A stretch of 64,000 bases of DNA from Rotaria sp. Silwood1. Lineage: Eukaryota > Rotifera > Eurotatoria > Philodinida > Philodinidae. Location of the stretch: NCBI GenBank assembly GCA_905250075.1, contig CAJNOP010000187.1, positions 248,001 through 312,000 of the forward strand, read 5' to 3'. Below, one piece after another: positions 24,989-38,149 of this stretch; within the stretch, counting starts at the first letter, position 1; each line of letters opens with the position of its first letter. Below the pieces are notes generated by a model that had not been told where the DNA came from, searched no databases, and was given only the letters and a program-made list of their open reading frames with translations. The translations under genes were made by a program, and so were the position numbers.

Positions 24989-27900
24989 ATGGCTGACAAA
25001 ACTGTTCGTCATTCACAATATAATTATAAATCTGTAAGTTTAAAATTTTAAATATAGTTTAAGAAATATTTTAAACGTCTTTTTTTTTTGTTAAATAGAA
25101 TTCAAATCTAGTCTTGCCAACGAATTCATCATTAAATGATCAACATAAACCTAATAAATCTACCGGTGAAGTACAATCACTTGCTGAAAATTTAAAAAAC
25201 TTTCGAATGGGTGATCGAGTACAACACACACGACCAGAATCTATTAATAAGTTCGTTGTTTCGAATTTAATATTTTTTTTTTCTTATTTATTTCTTATGT
25301 TTGATTTCTTTAGAAAACAAAAGAAAGATGAAAATCATTCATTAACATATGATATAAATCGATTTAAAGGACAAACATTACTTAGTGATTTAACAGATGA
25401 TATATCCAATATTTTATATCAACCAAAAACTTATGAAACAAAACAAGTATATGAAGTTTTACTTAATTTTATTCAAGAAACTATTGGTGATCAGGTTTGT
25501 TTTTTCTTTTCGAATAAAACTTCTTCATGCAATTTTCTTGTTTAATTTAGACACAAACTATTTTACGTAGTGCTGCTGATGAAATATTAATTTTGTTTAA
25601 AGATGATAAATTAAATAATCAAGATCGTAAGAATAAAATTACGACATTATTAAAATCCGAAATTTCTGATGAACATTTTAATTTTCTTGTTAATCTTAAT
25701 AAGAAAATTACCGATTGGTCGTTCAACAACGAAAGTAAGTACAGCAACGAAAATAAAAAGAATATAATCAATATTCTATTTTTAGATGATACAATCGATG
25801 AAACAACTGGCGTTCCTATTCAATTTGAAGGTTCAAGTGATGATGACGAAAACGAAATTTCCGATATTGAAGATATTCAAATGGATGATAATATTCAAGA
25901 AACAAATTATTGCATAAGAGTAATTGAGTTTTTTTTGTTTGACAGTAGTTGTTAGAAGTCAATCCTTTTGTCTGATATATTGATTGCAGATAGAGCTCGG
26001 TAAACTAGGATTGCAAGCTGCAACTCGAGATCGATAGACCTTAATGCAAAGAATTTACAAATGAAAACATCGGTTTTTCCCCCTAGGATTCAAAAAAAAA
26101 CAAGATTTTTCAGATTTTTCACCATTTAAATGAATTAAGCTCCCTAAGATTCACATGTCACAGATAGGGTACTTTCATTTGCTGTAATTTTGAGACGCAC
26201 AGAAAACTTGAACACAGCAGAACAATCCTCAAAATATCAAGACAAATGGTTAAAATTCAGCTGTTTGACATGAAATTTATTCGCTATGTTGCAATTTACT
26301 CGTTGGAAGAAAAAGTCTACATTGACCTTCCAGTTCCCACAAATGACAATCGATTAGTTCTAACGATCGGAGTGTAACAATCTCTATTTGTAGTCAAACT
26401 ATAGAACTAGAGGATTACAGTTAAGATACGTTTTACCTGATAGTAGAACTTTTTGTAACTGTTGTATTTCATATAAATTAAAATAAAAACATATAATTAT
26501 TTTGATATTGTATTTTAGAGTGATGATTTAGCTCGAACAGATAAAATATTACAACCACATACAATTGATGCATTTTGGTTAGAACGTAAATTAACTGAAA
26601 TCTACCCGAATGTTACAGATGCCAAAATCAAAGCTGAAGAAGTTCTTAGTATTCTTAAAACAGCATCGAATAATCATGAATTAGAAAATAAACTTATTAT
26701 ATTACTTGGTTTTGAACAATTGGAATTTATTAAAACATTGCAAACACATTGGCAAATGAGTAAGTTTGTTTTTTCTTCCAAAAATAAAAAATAAAAAACA
26801 TTCTCATTTTTTTTTTCCTTAAAGTTCTTTATTGTACTCTACTTGCAAGAGCGCAAACTACATTTGAAAAAGCAGAAATTGAAGAAAAAATGAGAAATAA
26901 TCCAGAATTAATATGGATTTTGCATGCTTTATCAACATTTCAAGTTAATTATGATCAAGAAAACATGATAATAGAAAATAATAATACAACTCATCAAATT
27001 CTTGATTTAGAAGATTTAACATTTTCTCAAGGAAGTCATTTTATGTCAAATAAAACTTGTCAATTACCAAATGGATCTTTTCGTGTACAAAAGAAAGGTT
27101 ATGAAGAAATACATATACCTTCGCTTAAACCTTCTACACTTAATTCCGAAGAAGTAAGTTAAATAAAAACTTTTATGAATCATCTAAAAACAGTGCTGAG
27201 CCATAAGGATAAAAATTTGAACATTTCCACTGAGGACATGCAAGCGAATATTAAGTGAAAAATTGAAAGTATACTTTTTAATGATTGAAATAGTGCAACA
27301 TCGTATTTTCTGACATATGAGTAGTTTAATGACGTAAACCTCTTTGTTCCTTTTATTAGCATTTGTTGGAAAATAACGAAAAAATTCTGGTTGAAAAATG
27401 TCGCTCATATGGGTTACGAATCTTTATTATTGTGAATTAAAAACATTTCTGAGAAAATTAAAATTCGAAACAGATTCTTCTCATATAATGTCAAATACTT
27501 CTACAGAAACATATTTTCAGTGTAATGAACTTGCACAAATCGTCATAGTTTCGAATCGAACAAAACTTCTATCGAATGTACTCTCATTAAGCGGAAAAAG
27601 CAAGACTTCAGTACAAAACGAAAGATGGAAACTACACTCGTACTTCGAAAAGCCAAAGTCTTGATTTTTTCATTTTGATCTCCGATCATAACACCGATAT
27701 AACGCTAACGCGTGAGTTCTGAAGTGAACTTAGAAGTTTTCTATAAAACCTTCGGTTTTTATGACAAAATTTATTTTTCTCAATATAGAAATACTTTTAT
27801 TGAAGACTAACTTCATATTTAGAATCAGCATCGAATGAGGTATAATTTATTAGCCTTCGGATAACAAAATTATTTTTCACTTATATAAAAGATAATGTGC

Positions 27901-30900
27901 TCTCATAGTGGTTTTTCAGTAAAAGGATCTTTTATATTAAAGAATCAAATGCCTGCCAGGCCTACGAAAAAAATGCTTATTGTGTCACTCTCGTACAGAC
28001 CATGGCAGACGTTGTCAATAAACGACCACTGACCGTCTATCAATATCGCATATATGTACTACTTTCTTATAACATTTTTAGAGATTTAAGTAAAAGGATA
28101 AGTAAGAAATGTGTTCCCAAATAGATCAAATAATTGCCTTGTGTTTAGCAATAGCAGTTATATGATATTTCAAATTTCAATCTCGCAGAGATTTGTGTTA
28201 ACAGCTTTGTTTTTCTAAATGATTTCTAGATTCTTTATCCAATATCAAATTTACCAAAATATGCTCAACCAGCCTTTGATGGTTATAAAGAATTAAATCG
28301 TATTCAATCACAAATGGTTAAAGCAACACTTGAAACTGATGAAAATATTTTATTATGTGCACCAACTGTAAGTTAGAAAAAGAAATTATTTCTCATATTA
28401 AACTTTTATTATTATTTTAGGGTGCTGGTAAGACAAATGTTGCATTACTTTGTATTCTACATGAAATAGGTAAACATATTATGCCTGATAATACTATTAA
28501 TACTAAGGAATTTAAAATAATTTATATTGCCCCAATGAAATCACTTGTTCAAGAAATAGTTAATAATTTTACAGAGGTAAATATCTTTTTTTTAATTTTA
28601 ATATTTTGTTTTTTTATGAAACTTTTCTTTTCTAGCGTTTAAATCCCTATGATATTAAAGTATCAGAATTAACTGGTGATCATCAATTAAATAAAGAAGA
28701 AATAAATCAAACACAAATAATTGTTTGTACACCAGAAAAATGGGATATTATAACACGTAAAGGTGATGAACGTATATATACACAATTAGTATGTTTAATA
28801 ATCATTGATGAAATTCATTTATTACATGATGATCGTGGTCCTATACTTGAAGCAATTATTGCTCGAACAAATCGTTTAATTAAAACAACACAAAATCATG
28901 TACGTTTTGTTGCATTGAGTGCAACATTACCTAATTATGAAGATATAGCGGAATTTTTAAATGTAAAACCTACAGGTTTATTTTATTTTGATAATAGTTA
29001 TCGACCTGTACCACTTGAACAAGAATATATTGGTATAACAGAAAAACAAGTAATTAAACGTTTTCATATGATGAATGATCTAGTTTATGAAAAAGTTATG
29101 GAACATGCAGGAAAACATCAAGTAAGAATTTTTAGTTTTTGATCTGTCTTTTGATATATTCAATGACTCATGTGTATTTTCTTTTTTAAGGTACTTATTT
29201 TTGTGCATTCAAGAAAAGAAACTGGAAGAACAGCACGCGCTATTCGTAATGGATGTATAGAAAAAAGTACCATTGGATGTTTTCTTAAAGCAGGTTCAAT
29301 TTCACAAGAAGTTTTACAAACTGTAACGGAATCAACTAAAGTTAGTATGAATAATTTTATCGCTTAGCTTAATTGCTATTAACATCTTTAGTTTTTGTAG
29401 TAAAACATTTCTAGAATAATCATTCAAATCACAAAAAAATTTGAAAAAGAATTACGAGACATTGTTTTTGATAGAACTTACTGAAGTGTTTCAGTCAATT
29501 TGATGGTAATAGCTTAGTACATGCTTCGATATTTAGCATCTTAAATAATCGTATGTGTTTATTTTATACAATTTAAATCTTTAGAATTGTTTTTGTACCA
29601 TAGTAGATTGATGTGTAATATTGACTAGGTGTTAGAGAAATGAAATCTGATGTTTACTATTCCTCTTCGTATTTTTTGAAGATCAAAATAAGGAACAAAT
29701 AACTACAACTATCTATACATCTTAATAATTTAGAATAACCTATTGACCATAGACTATAGATACGCTTATAATTCAAATATCAAACAAAAGATAATTTTAA
29801 TGATAAATTAATATTTATTGTGTAATTATTGTTTTCTATTTAAGAATTTGGAATTAAAAGATCTTCTTCCATATTCATTTGCTATTCATCATGCTGGTAT
29901 GAGTCGTACTGATCGAGAATTAATTGAAGATCTTTTTCGTAAACGACATATTCAAGTACTTGTATCAACAGCTACACTTGCTTGGGGTGTTAATTTACCT
30001 GCCCATACTGTTATTATCAAAGGTACACAAGTTTATAACCCTGAAAAAGGTCGTTGGACAGAATTAAATGCACTCGATGTTATGCAAGTAAGTTGTTAGA
30101 TAATATTAAATAAACTTTTTTTTTTTGTTATTATATTCTAGATGCTTGGTCGAGCTGGTCGTCCTCAATATGATAAAATTGGTAAAGGTATTTTAATAAC
30201 TAATTATAATGAATTACAATATTATTTATCATTAATGAATCAACAAGTAAGTAAAAAGAAAAAATCTGTTTGAAATAAAAAAAAAAGCAAAGCAAAACAA
30301 ATATGTAATTTATAATATTTTAGCTTCCAATTGAAAGTCAAATGATATCAAAATTAATCGATAATCTCAATGCTGAAATTGTTCTTGGAACTATTCAAAA
30401 TATTCATGAAGCTGCTGAATGGCTTTGTTATACCTATTTATATATACGTATGAAAAAACATCCTCAATTGTATGGTGTATCAAATGAGACTCTGCTTACG
30501 GACAATATTCTTCTTCAACGACGTTTAGATTTAATTCATTCTGCAGCAGTACAATTAGATAAAAGTCATTTAATTTATTATGATCGTCAAACAGGTAATT
30601 TTCAAATGACTGATCATGGTCGAATAGCAAGTCATTATTATTGTAGTCATAAAACAATTGCCATGTATAATAAATTATTACAACCAACATTAAATGATAT
30701 TGAATTATTTCATATATTTTCATTATCATCAGAATTTCGTCATATAACTGTACGAGAAGAAGAAAAATTAGAATTACAAAAATTAATTGAACATGTACCA
30801 ATACCTATCAAAGATAATATTGATGAACCAAGTACAAAAATAAATGTACTCTTACAAGCTTATATATCTCAATTAAAACTTGATGGTTTAGTATTAATGG

Positions 30901-33900
30901 CTGATATGATTTATATAATACAAAATGCTGGAAGATTAATTCGAGCAATATTTGAAATAGTTTTACATAAACAATGGGCAAGATGTGTAGATAAAATATT
31001 AAATTTAGCAAAAATGATTGATAAACGAATGTAAGATATTAAAAAAAAAAAGAAAAAAAGAATTTCTAATTGAAATTTTTTTTGGTTTTTCTAGGTGGCA
31101 AAGTATGTGTCCATTAAGACAATTTAAAAAAATTTCAAATACAATTAATCATACTATTGAAAAGAAAAATATTTCATGGGATAAATTCTATGATTTAGAT
31201 GCAAATGAAATTGGTAAGCAAAGAAATATTTTATTTCATTTAATTATACATAAATAAAATATTTTAGGTGAATTTCTTCGTACACCTAAAATTGGACAAA
31301 CAGTTTATAAATATATACATTATATACCTAAATTAGAATTAACTGTACATATTTTACCAATAACTCGATCAATACTTAAAGTTGAATTAACGATAATACC
31401 TGATTTTCAATGGAATGAAACAATTCATGGAACAAGTGAGGTATGTTCATATTTGATTAATAGAAAAAAAAAATTTTATGAATATATTAATTTTTAGCCA
31501 TTTTGGATATTTGTTGAAGATGGTGATGCCGAAGTTTTACTTCATCATGAATATTTTCTTCTTAAAAAGTAAGTTGATTTTAAAAGATAAGATTTATTAC
31601 TTATTGAAAAGAGTCTTTCATTATTAGATATCTACTGAGTTGAACATTTTTTCAATTCGAACATATTTGTGAACTTTGAAAATGCGAAAATTTCTTTTTT
31701 TTTTGATTATTCACAAAAAGTAATTAAACAAATTCATGTACGTTGTACAAATTTTCATCTTTTGAATCCACTTCTGAAATGTGTTTTAGTATTCGTCAAC
31801 AGATAGGGAATTGAACTCTGTGATTAGTATTTTAGCTAAACTTGTACCATCTGAATATCTATTAAATTTACTTTTCAAGCGATAGAACAATCACAAAATC
31901 AAACGAAGTGAAACTAATCTTTTGAAACATACATCACAATACTATATAACATTTATTGATGTTCTAGCAAATAATTCATAAATAAATAATGATTTATTTG
32001 TCATAAAAAAAAACCTATAAACTTGGTTTTTTTCTTCGAATGATTATTTTCTCACAAATCTTCGAGGACCTTTGTTCTTTTGCTATTCATGTTTGAGATT
32101 GTTCTTTTTGATTAATTTTTGCGATGATAAATCTAAGTTTCATCTCCTGTGACTAGATGACACTATCTGCAGGCAGCATATTCAAATTTCTGTAAATTTT
32201 TTATATAAATATGAACACCTCATTATTATTGCTCTAGAGTGTGCTTAGAAGGTATGTATCTTGACGATATTTTTCGTAAGGCAAAGTATTATTTGAGAAT
32301 AGTATCTATACTACCATATGATATCTCTAAGAAGGTAACTATATAATCAATACTAATACATGAATCATCATTCATCAGATCTTTAATAGCATTAACATTT
32401 TGTTGAGTAAAGACAATTGTTGAATGACCAATTCGAGGATAATCCTTCAATTGCTCTCATCCGTTTGGCAATCGATAAACCCAGTCAGCAACTGTACGAA
32501 ATGAAAGATAACCTTATCGATAAGTAGTAATTAACTCAAAATGAATTTGTGTTGCAATAAGACCTAATAATAAACGAGTTTTGATATATGAGCATAGATA
32601 CAGTTTTTTTTCCATTTGAAAATAGAGCTGAAGAAACAAAATTCTTTGAGCATTTCTTATAATACACAACAAATGTCTCTGTTAGAATAGACCAACATCA
32701 GAAATCAAAACAATTAGAATGATGATGTCAGAAGAATGAAGCTATAGTTGGCTTCTACTTTCAGAGTAGCTTCGGTTAAGTTGATTCAAGCCCACAAAAG
32801 AACACTCTAGACATTGATCCGAATGAGTTCGGAATCGAGATATGTATGACCAAGTTTTTTTAGTTTTGATCTCATTAGGTTTAATTTTTTTGGGTCCTTA
32901 TCTAGAGAAAATTATTTCAGAATTCACTTGTAATACATCTAAAGAGTGCTTTCATACTTATTGTTTTCTTCATTTAGTCGATGACTAACACTTTTTTAGG
33001 TGATCTTTCTAGAATTACGATCTGATTGAGATAGTTCGCTAAAAAACCATAGAATATATAACTGTATTTCATTATTTCCTTCTAGTCTCGGTACCGATTT
33101 CAGTAACTTTTCTTGCCTGTAGTTCCGACCTTATGATCAAGACTAAAATTGATCTCGTACATTTCTAGTTCGGAATCTACGTGACAGATTCTACCTCCAC
33201 TAATCCGATCTCTATCTTCTAATGATTGAAACAAAAGTTTGATTTATATTGTCTCTATGGAAATCAAAAGTTAGATTCGATTGTTGCTTAACATTATTTC
33301 ATTCGCTTGAAGTTATACATAAAACTAAAATCTTTCGACTTTTAATTCATCACTTAAACTTATCTTTGATTAGAGTTTATATAAGATCTTTTTTGTTTTT
33401 TATTTTAGAAAATATTGTGAAGATGAACATTATGTTAAATTCTTTGTTCCAATCTATGAAACATTACCACCACAATATTTCATTCGTGTTGTATCCGATC
33501 GATGGTTATCATCAGAAACTCAAATAGCTGTATCATTTCGTCATTTAATTTTACCAGAAACACAACCAGCACCAACTGAATTACTCGATTTACAACCGTT
33601 ACCTGTTAATGCATTAAATAATTCAAAATATGAAGAATTATACAATTTTAAAGTTTTTAATTGTATTCAAACACAAGGTAAAAATTAATCGTTTGGTTTT
33701 TTTTATTTGAATTTATTTTTCATCCATTTTGTTTTTTAGTTTTTAATACATTATATCATACTGATGAAAATGTATTTTTGGGCGCATCAAATGGTTCTGA
33801 CAAAACAATATGTGCTGAATTTGCTATGTTAAGATTATTTTCTAATGAAAAATTAAAAGAAATAACTGAACCTAAATGTGTTTATATAACACCAAAAGAA

Positions 33901-36900
33901 GAATTAGCTAAAATTATACGACAAGATTGGGATACACGTTTTGGAATAATCGATCGAAAAGTTGTGATGCTTTCTGGTGAAATATCAACCGATCTTAAAT
34001 TAATTTCCAAAGTATGTTAAGCATATAAAAAAATAATAATAATTTGGAATTTTTTCACTTTTTTTTTAAAATTTAGGGTCATATTATTATTTCAACGCCA
34101 GAAATATGGGATAATTTATCACGTCGATGGAAACAACGAAAACATGTTCAAAATATTCATTTATTTATTGTCGATGATCTGCATACCATCAGTTCAGACG
34201 ATGGAGTAAGTTTGATTAGTTAAACAAGAACATTTTGCAATGATTAACAGTATAGGAGAACTGAGAAAAAGACTAGTAGCATAATCAAGAGGACTATTGG
34301 AAAGAATTGGGACTTCCTTTCCCTACCGATTGAAGCCAAGCTAACTAAAGTCTGTCACAAGCGCTTCCCTCACTGACAAAACGCTGGTTACACTACTAAA
34401 ANNNNNNNNNNTGACTAAAATAATGTAGTCTTTGCAAGAGAACATATAGAGTTTTAGAAATTTTATGAAAGATGAATCATCCTAAAATAATGAAAGCTAC
34501 TCTGATAATATTGTTTCTTCAGTATATGCCGATTTTTATTAGTCCTGTACTCCGTTACTTGGTCGTATGATCCAATATCATTTGTAGATGAAATTTCATG
34601 AAAGGAAGGAAAGTACTGGTTTTCACTTCTATACTATCAAAAACGACATCAATTTAGAAAAAGAAATGTATTTAGAAATTTCGAGATTCCATTAACACAT
34701 TCAAGGTGATGAGGTCCATCGGTAGGCTCCACTACAGAGCGACCCAAAAGCTCCTCTAGCGCAGAAATTTTTGAATATCTCGACCATACTTTGACCAAAA
34801 GGGCTGGTTCTTTTACCACTGACAAAGGAATGTTCATAAATCATATTCATAAAAGAAACATTGACCAAAGCTGTTTTGAAGTATTAGAACTAGCATGAAT
34901 AAAGAAATGGAACCTTTCACGAATTATGAAAAAACAATATTCATATCGCCGCGAATGTGTTAATTGCAGGGCCGAGTCCATCTATAAGATCACACCCGAA
35001 ATCAAACTGATCCGGTATGTTTGCACCCAAACCCATGCTTCGGGCAAGCTCTTAAGTACCTGAGCAGATTGCAGAATACTTTTTTAGATAGTATTCTCTA
35101 ATCTGTATTTAGTAATCATAAGAAATTACTATTTTATTTTATTTTATTAGAGTAACGAATGTATAACATGAAAAGATAGCTATTCTCGAGTCAAGTCGGA
35201 AGCATATTTCAAATTTATGATATCCTAGTGTGAATAATTATCATTGAAATTATCTTATTTCTAGGCTGTTCTTGAAATAATTTGTTCACGTATGCGTTAT
35301 ATAAGTTCTCAACTAGAAAAAAAAATTCGTATAATTGCAATGTCAACATCAATACTTAATGCTAAAGATATTGCACAATGGCTTGGTTGTTCTAAAAATG
35401 CAACCTTTAATTTTCGACCAAATATTCGACCTATACAACTTGATTTACATATTCAAGTAAGTAAATTGAAGCGAAAATAATTCTGTTTTCTTATGATAAT
35501 TTATATTTTCTTTTACAAAAAAAAACAGGGTTTTAATATAACACATAATGCATCACGTTTAATTGCAATGATAAAACCAATCTATCAAGCAATTGATCGT
35601 TATTCATCAACATATCCAGTAATCATTTTTGTGCCATCAAAAAATTTAACACAATCAACAGCTAGAGATATCTTAACATTAGCTATTGCTGAACAAAAAC
35701 AAAATCGATTTTTACACACTTCAATAACTAATATTCAATTATATATAGAACAAATTGAAGATCAAATATTAAAACAAACTATTTTATATGGTGTTGCTTT
35801 CTTACATGAAGATTTAAATAGTAACGATTGTTCTTTAGTTCAACAATTATTTACTTCTGGTGCTATACAAATTTGTATTGCATCACATAGAATGTTGTAT
35901 ACATTAAATATTTATTCATATTTAGTGATTATTATGGATACACAATATTATCATGGTAAACAACATATATATGATGATTATTCAATAAATGATATTTTGC
36001 AAATGATAAATCGATCAAATATATCATTAAAAGAAAATAAAACAAAAGTTATATTAATGTGTTTATCAACTAAAAAAGATTTTTATAAAAAATTTCTTTA
36101 TGAATCAATACCTATTGAATCTCATCTTGATCATTATTTACATGATTGTTTTAATGCTGAAATAGTTACAAAAACTATTGAAAATAAACAAGATGCTATT
36201 GATTATTTAACATGGACATTATTTTATAGACGTATGACATTAAATCCAAATTATTATAATTTACAAAATATTTCACATCAACATTTATCTGATCATTTAT
36301 CGGAATTAGTGGAAAATACATTACTTAATCTTGAACAATCAAAGGTAAATAGAAAAAAAAAGATATGAATAATATACATATATATATATGAGCAATTTCA
36401 TGCAATATGAAATATATTCAGCTTTTATTTGACTTGAATTCTTTACAGAGATTATTTTTCTAAATAAGTTCATTTAGTATAGATAAATGTAAAAATGTTG
36501 GCTGTTACGAGCCGCATTCATGAAGTTTTCAGCGAGATTAGGCTCCAAAAAAAGCCAGCTTTATAGAGATCTTATAGAAAAAAGTGTGTCGTTTGAAATT
36601 GATTTCGAACTTCTCATACGGTTATAATGATATTTTCTCGCACTTCGTTACATTGCTGATGAATGATTTGTGCTCATATAATGTTTCTTCTTTTTTTTTG
36701 CTAGTGTATTGCAATTGAAAATGAAGTAGATGTGTCCCCACTGAATCTTGGAATGATTGCAGCTTATTATTATATTAGTTATCGAACAATTGGTAAGTAA
36801 TTTTGAAAAAAATAAAAATTCTAAATAAGACATTATCCGATTTTTTTTTAGAATTATTTAGCAAATCATTAACATCAAAAATCAAGTTTCATACGTTGCT

Positions 36901-37927
36901 TGACATTATATCCAATGCTGCTGAATATGAAGATATTCTAATTCGTCATAACGAAGAGAATATTTTACAAGAGGTTTGTTATTATTTCAAAAAACTTTAT
37001 TTTATTTTATTCTTTTATTTTCTTAGCTTTCGACATATTTACCAAATAAATTAACTAATGTTAAATTTAATGATCCACATATTAAAACGAATCTATTACT
37101 TCAAGCACATTTGTCACGTATACAATTGTCATCTGAACTTCAAAAAGATACCAATGAAATTTTAATCAAAGTAAAACAAAAGAAAACTTGATTTTTTTTG
37201 TTTCTATTTTATTTTCTTTTTCATAGGCTATTCGTTTGATTCAAGCATGTGTTGATATTTTAAGTTCTAATGGTTGGTCATCATCAGCATTAATAGCTAT
37301 GAATTTAATACAAATGATAACACAAGCTATGTGGTATAAAGATTCTTATTTAAAACAAATACCACATTTTACAAATGAAATTATTCAACGATGTATTGAT
37401 AAGGTTTGTTTTAATTATGTCTTTTTTATTTTAAAGAAATTTTTTTCTTTATTTTATAGAAAATCGAAAATATTTATGATTTAATTGAAATGCAAGATAA
37501 TCAACGCATAGAATTACTTCAATTAAATACATTGCAATTATCTGATGTTGCTCATTTTTGTAATCATTATCCAAATATTGAAGTATCATATGAAATTCCC
37601 AATCAAAATAATATTATAACTGGTAGTTTAATTAATGTAAATGTAACATTAGAACGTCTTAATGAACTGTCTGAATCAATTATGGCACCATTATTTCCAC
37701 AAAAACGGCAAGAAGGATGGTGGTTACTTATTGAAGATTCAAAAACAAATACATTATTATCGATAAAACGTTTAACAATACAAGAGAAAACTGATATTGT
37801 TTTAGATTTTATTGCACCAGCAATCGGCATATATGATTATATACTTTATTTGATATCTGATTGTTATATGGGTTGTGATCATGAATATAAATTTTCAATT
37901 ACTGTTCGAAACAATATTGATATATAA
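24989..37927 (+). CDS. SNRNP200: U5 snRNP RNA helicase Brr2
   Basis: 27 exons, 2096 aa (human about 2136), every phase closing from the ATG at 24989 to the TAA at 37925-37927. The start [20 protein letters not shown] and the acidic, PWI-like N-terminal region match SNRNP200. The first Ski2-like cassette is canonical: CAPTGAGKT (about 465-473, split by an intron), [38 protein letters not shown], then Sec63 units. It should unwind U4/U6 during spliceosome activation. The second cassette is full length but its motifs are degenerate: GASNGSDKT at about 1309, DDLH for [13 protein letters not shown] for SRSLCWGMN, and QMINRSNIS for QMVGHANRP. Its second Sec63 unit remains well conserved. A 10-N gap (34402-34411) lies in an intron. 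The longest introns hold repeats, including a mariner fossil. Confidence 0.96.
27985..28215 (+). repeat. Dispersed repeat D, copy 1 (Brr2 intron)
   Basis: Matches 46150-46345 in a tankyrase intron. Shared blocks: GTCTATC..TATCG, AAATGTGTTCCCAA.ATAGAT (GTGTATCCCAAGATAGAT in the other copy), AGCA..AGCAGTTA.AT, and a terminal TAACAGCTTT. In both genes it lies close to the 3' splice site. Confidence 0.5.
32230..32595 (-). pseudogene. Mariner transposase N-terminal fragment in Brr2 intron
   Basis: Reading the minus strand gives a mariner-type helix-turn-helix region in one frame, interrupted by at least three stops: [29 protein letters not shown], then [20 protein letters not shown], then a second helix-turn-helix with [11 protein letters not shown] and [16 protein letters not shown]. 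The catalytic half is not seen. It lies in the intron 31569-33408 and is opposite in strand to Brr2. It is a decayed plain DNA transposon. Confidence 0.75.
34402..34411. other. Assembly gap (10 N) in Brr2 intron
   Basis: Ten Ns inside the intron 34206-35264. The flanks share only a short ACTAAAA word, so the real size is unknown. No exon appears to be lost, since the coding phase is continuous around it. Confidence 0.9.
34548..34615 (+). repeat. Dispersed repeat E, copy 2 (Brr2 intron)
   Basis: Partner of 13225-13300, sharing GTTACTTGGTC and ATCATTTGTAGATGAAATTTCAT blocks. Confidence 0.35.
36430..36660 (+). repeat. Dispersed repeat A, copy 2 (Brr2 intron)
   Basis: Partner of 5565-5860, with AAATAAGTTCATTTAGTATAG and TTTCGAACTTCTCATACGGT as the best conserved blocks. 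Confidence 0.5.
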
Positions 37928-38149
37928 CCGTGATATTATTTTATTGTAAATCTTTTATACAAGAAAAATAATAAAAATAAATGCATTTTTTTAATTCTTG
38001 TTGATTTTAATTGTTTTTCTTTTTTAAATATTTTTCGTTTATTTTAGAATTTTTCTTTTCTCGTTTGAGTTGTAAAAACAAAAAGAAAGAAAACATCAAA
38101 AAATTTTTCTAACCAATGTAATTAATGATGATGATGATGATTATTAGGA
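37928..38149. promoter_or_regulatory. Short Brr2-tankyrase spacer with acceptor-like site
   Basis: 222 bp separate the Brr2 stop from the tankyrase ATG on the same strand. AATAAA-like words lie near 37967-37980. TTATTAG ends two bases before the ATG, after a TTTTTCT tract about 40 bases upstream. This could be a polyadenylation plus trans-splice acceptor arrangement (inference). Confidence 0.35.

Noticed and set aside
30496-31011. Minus-strand open frames across Brr2 exons
   Set aside because: Shadow of the coding strand in a conserved Brr2 exon.
34649-34837. 62-codon minus-strand frame in the Brr2 intron with the N gap
   Set aside because: Somewhat less AT-rich than the surroundings, but no identifiable family; possibly part of a degraded repeat.
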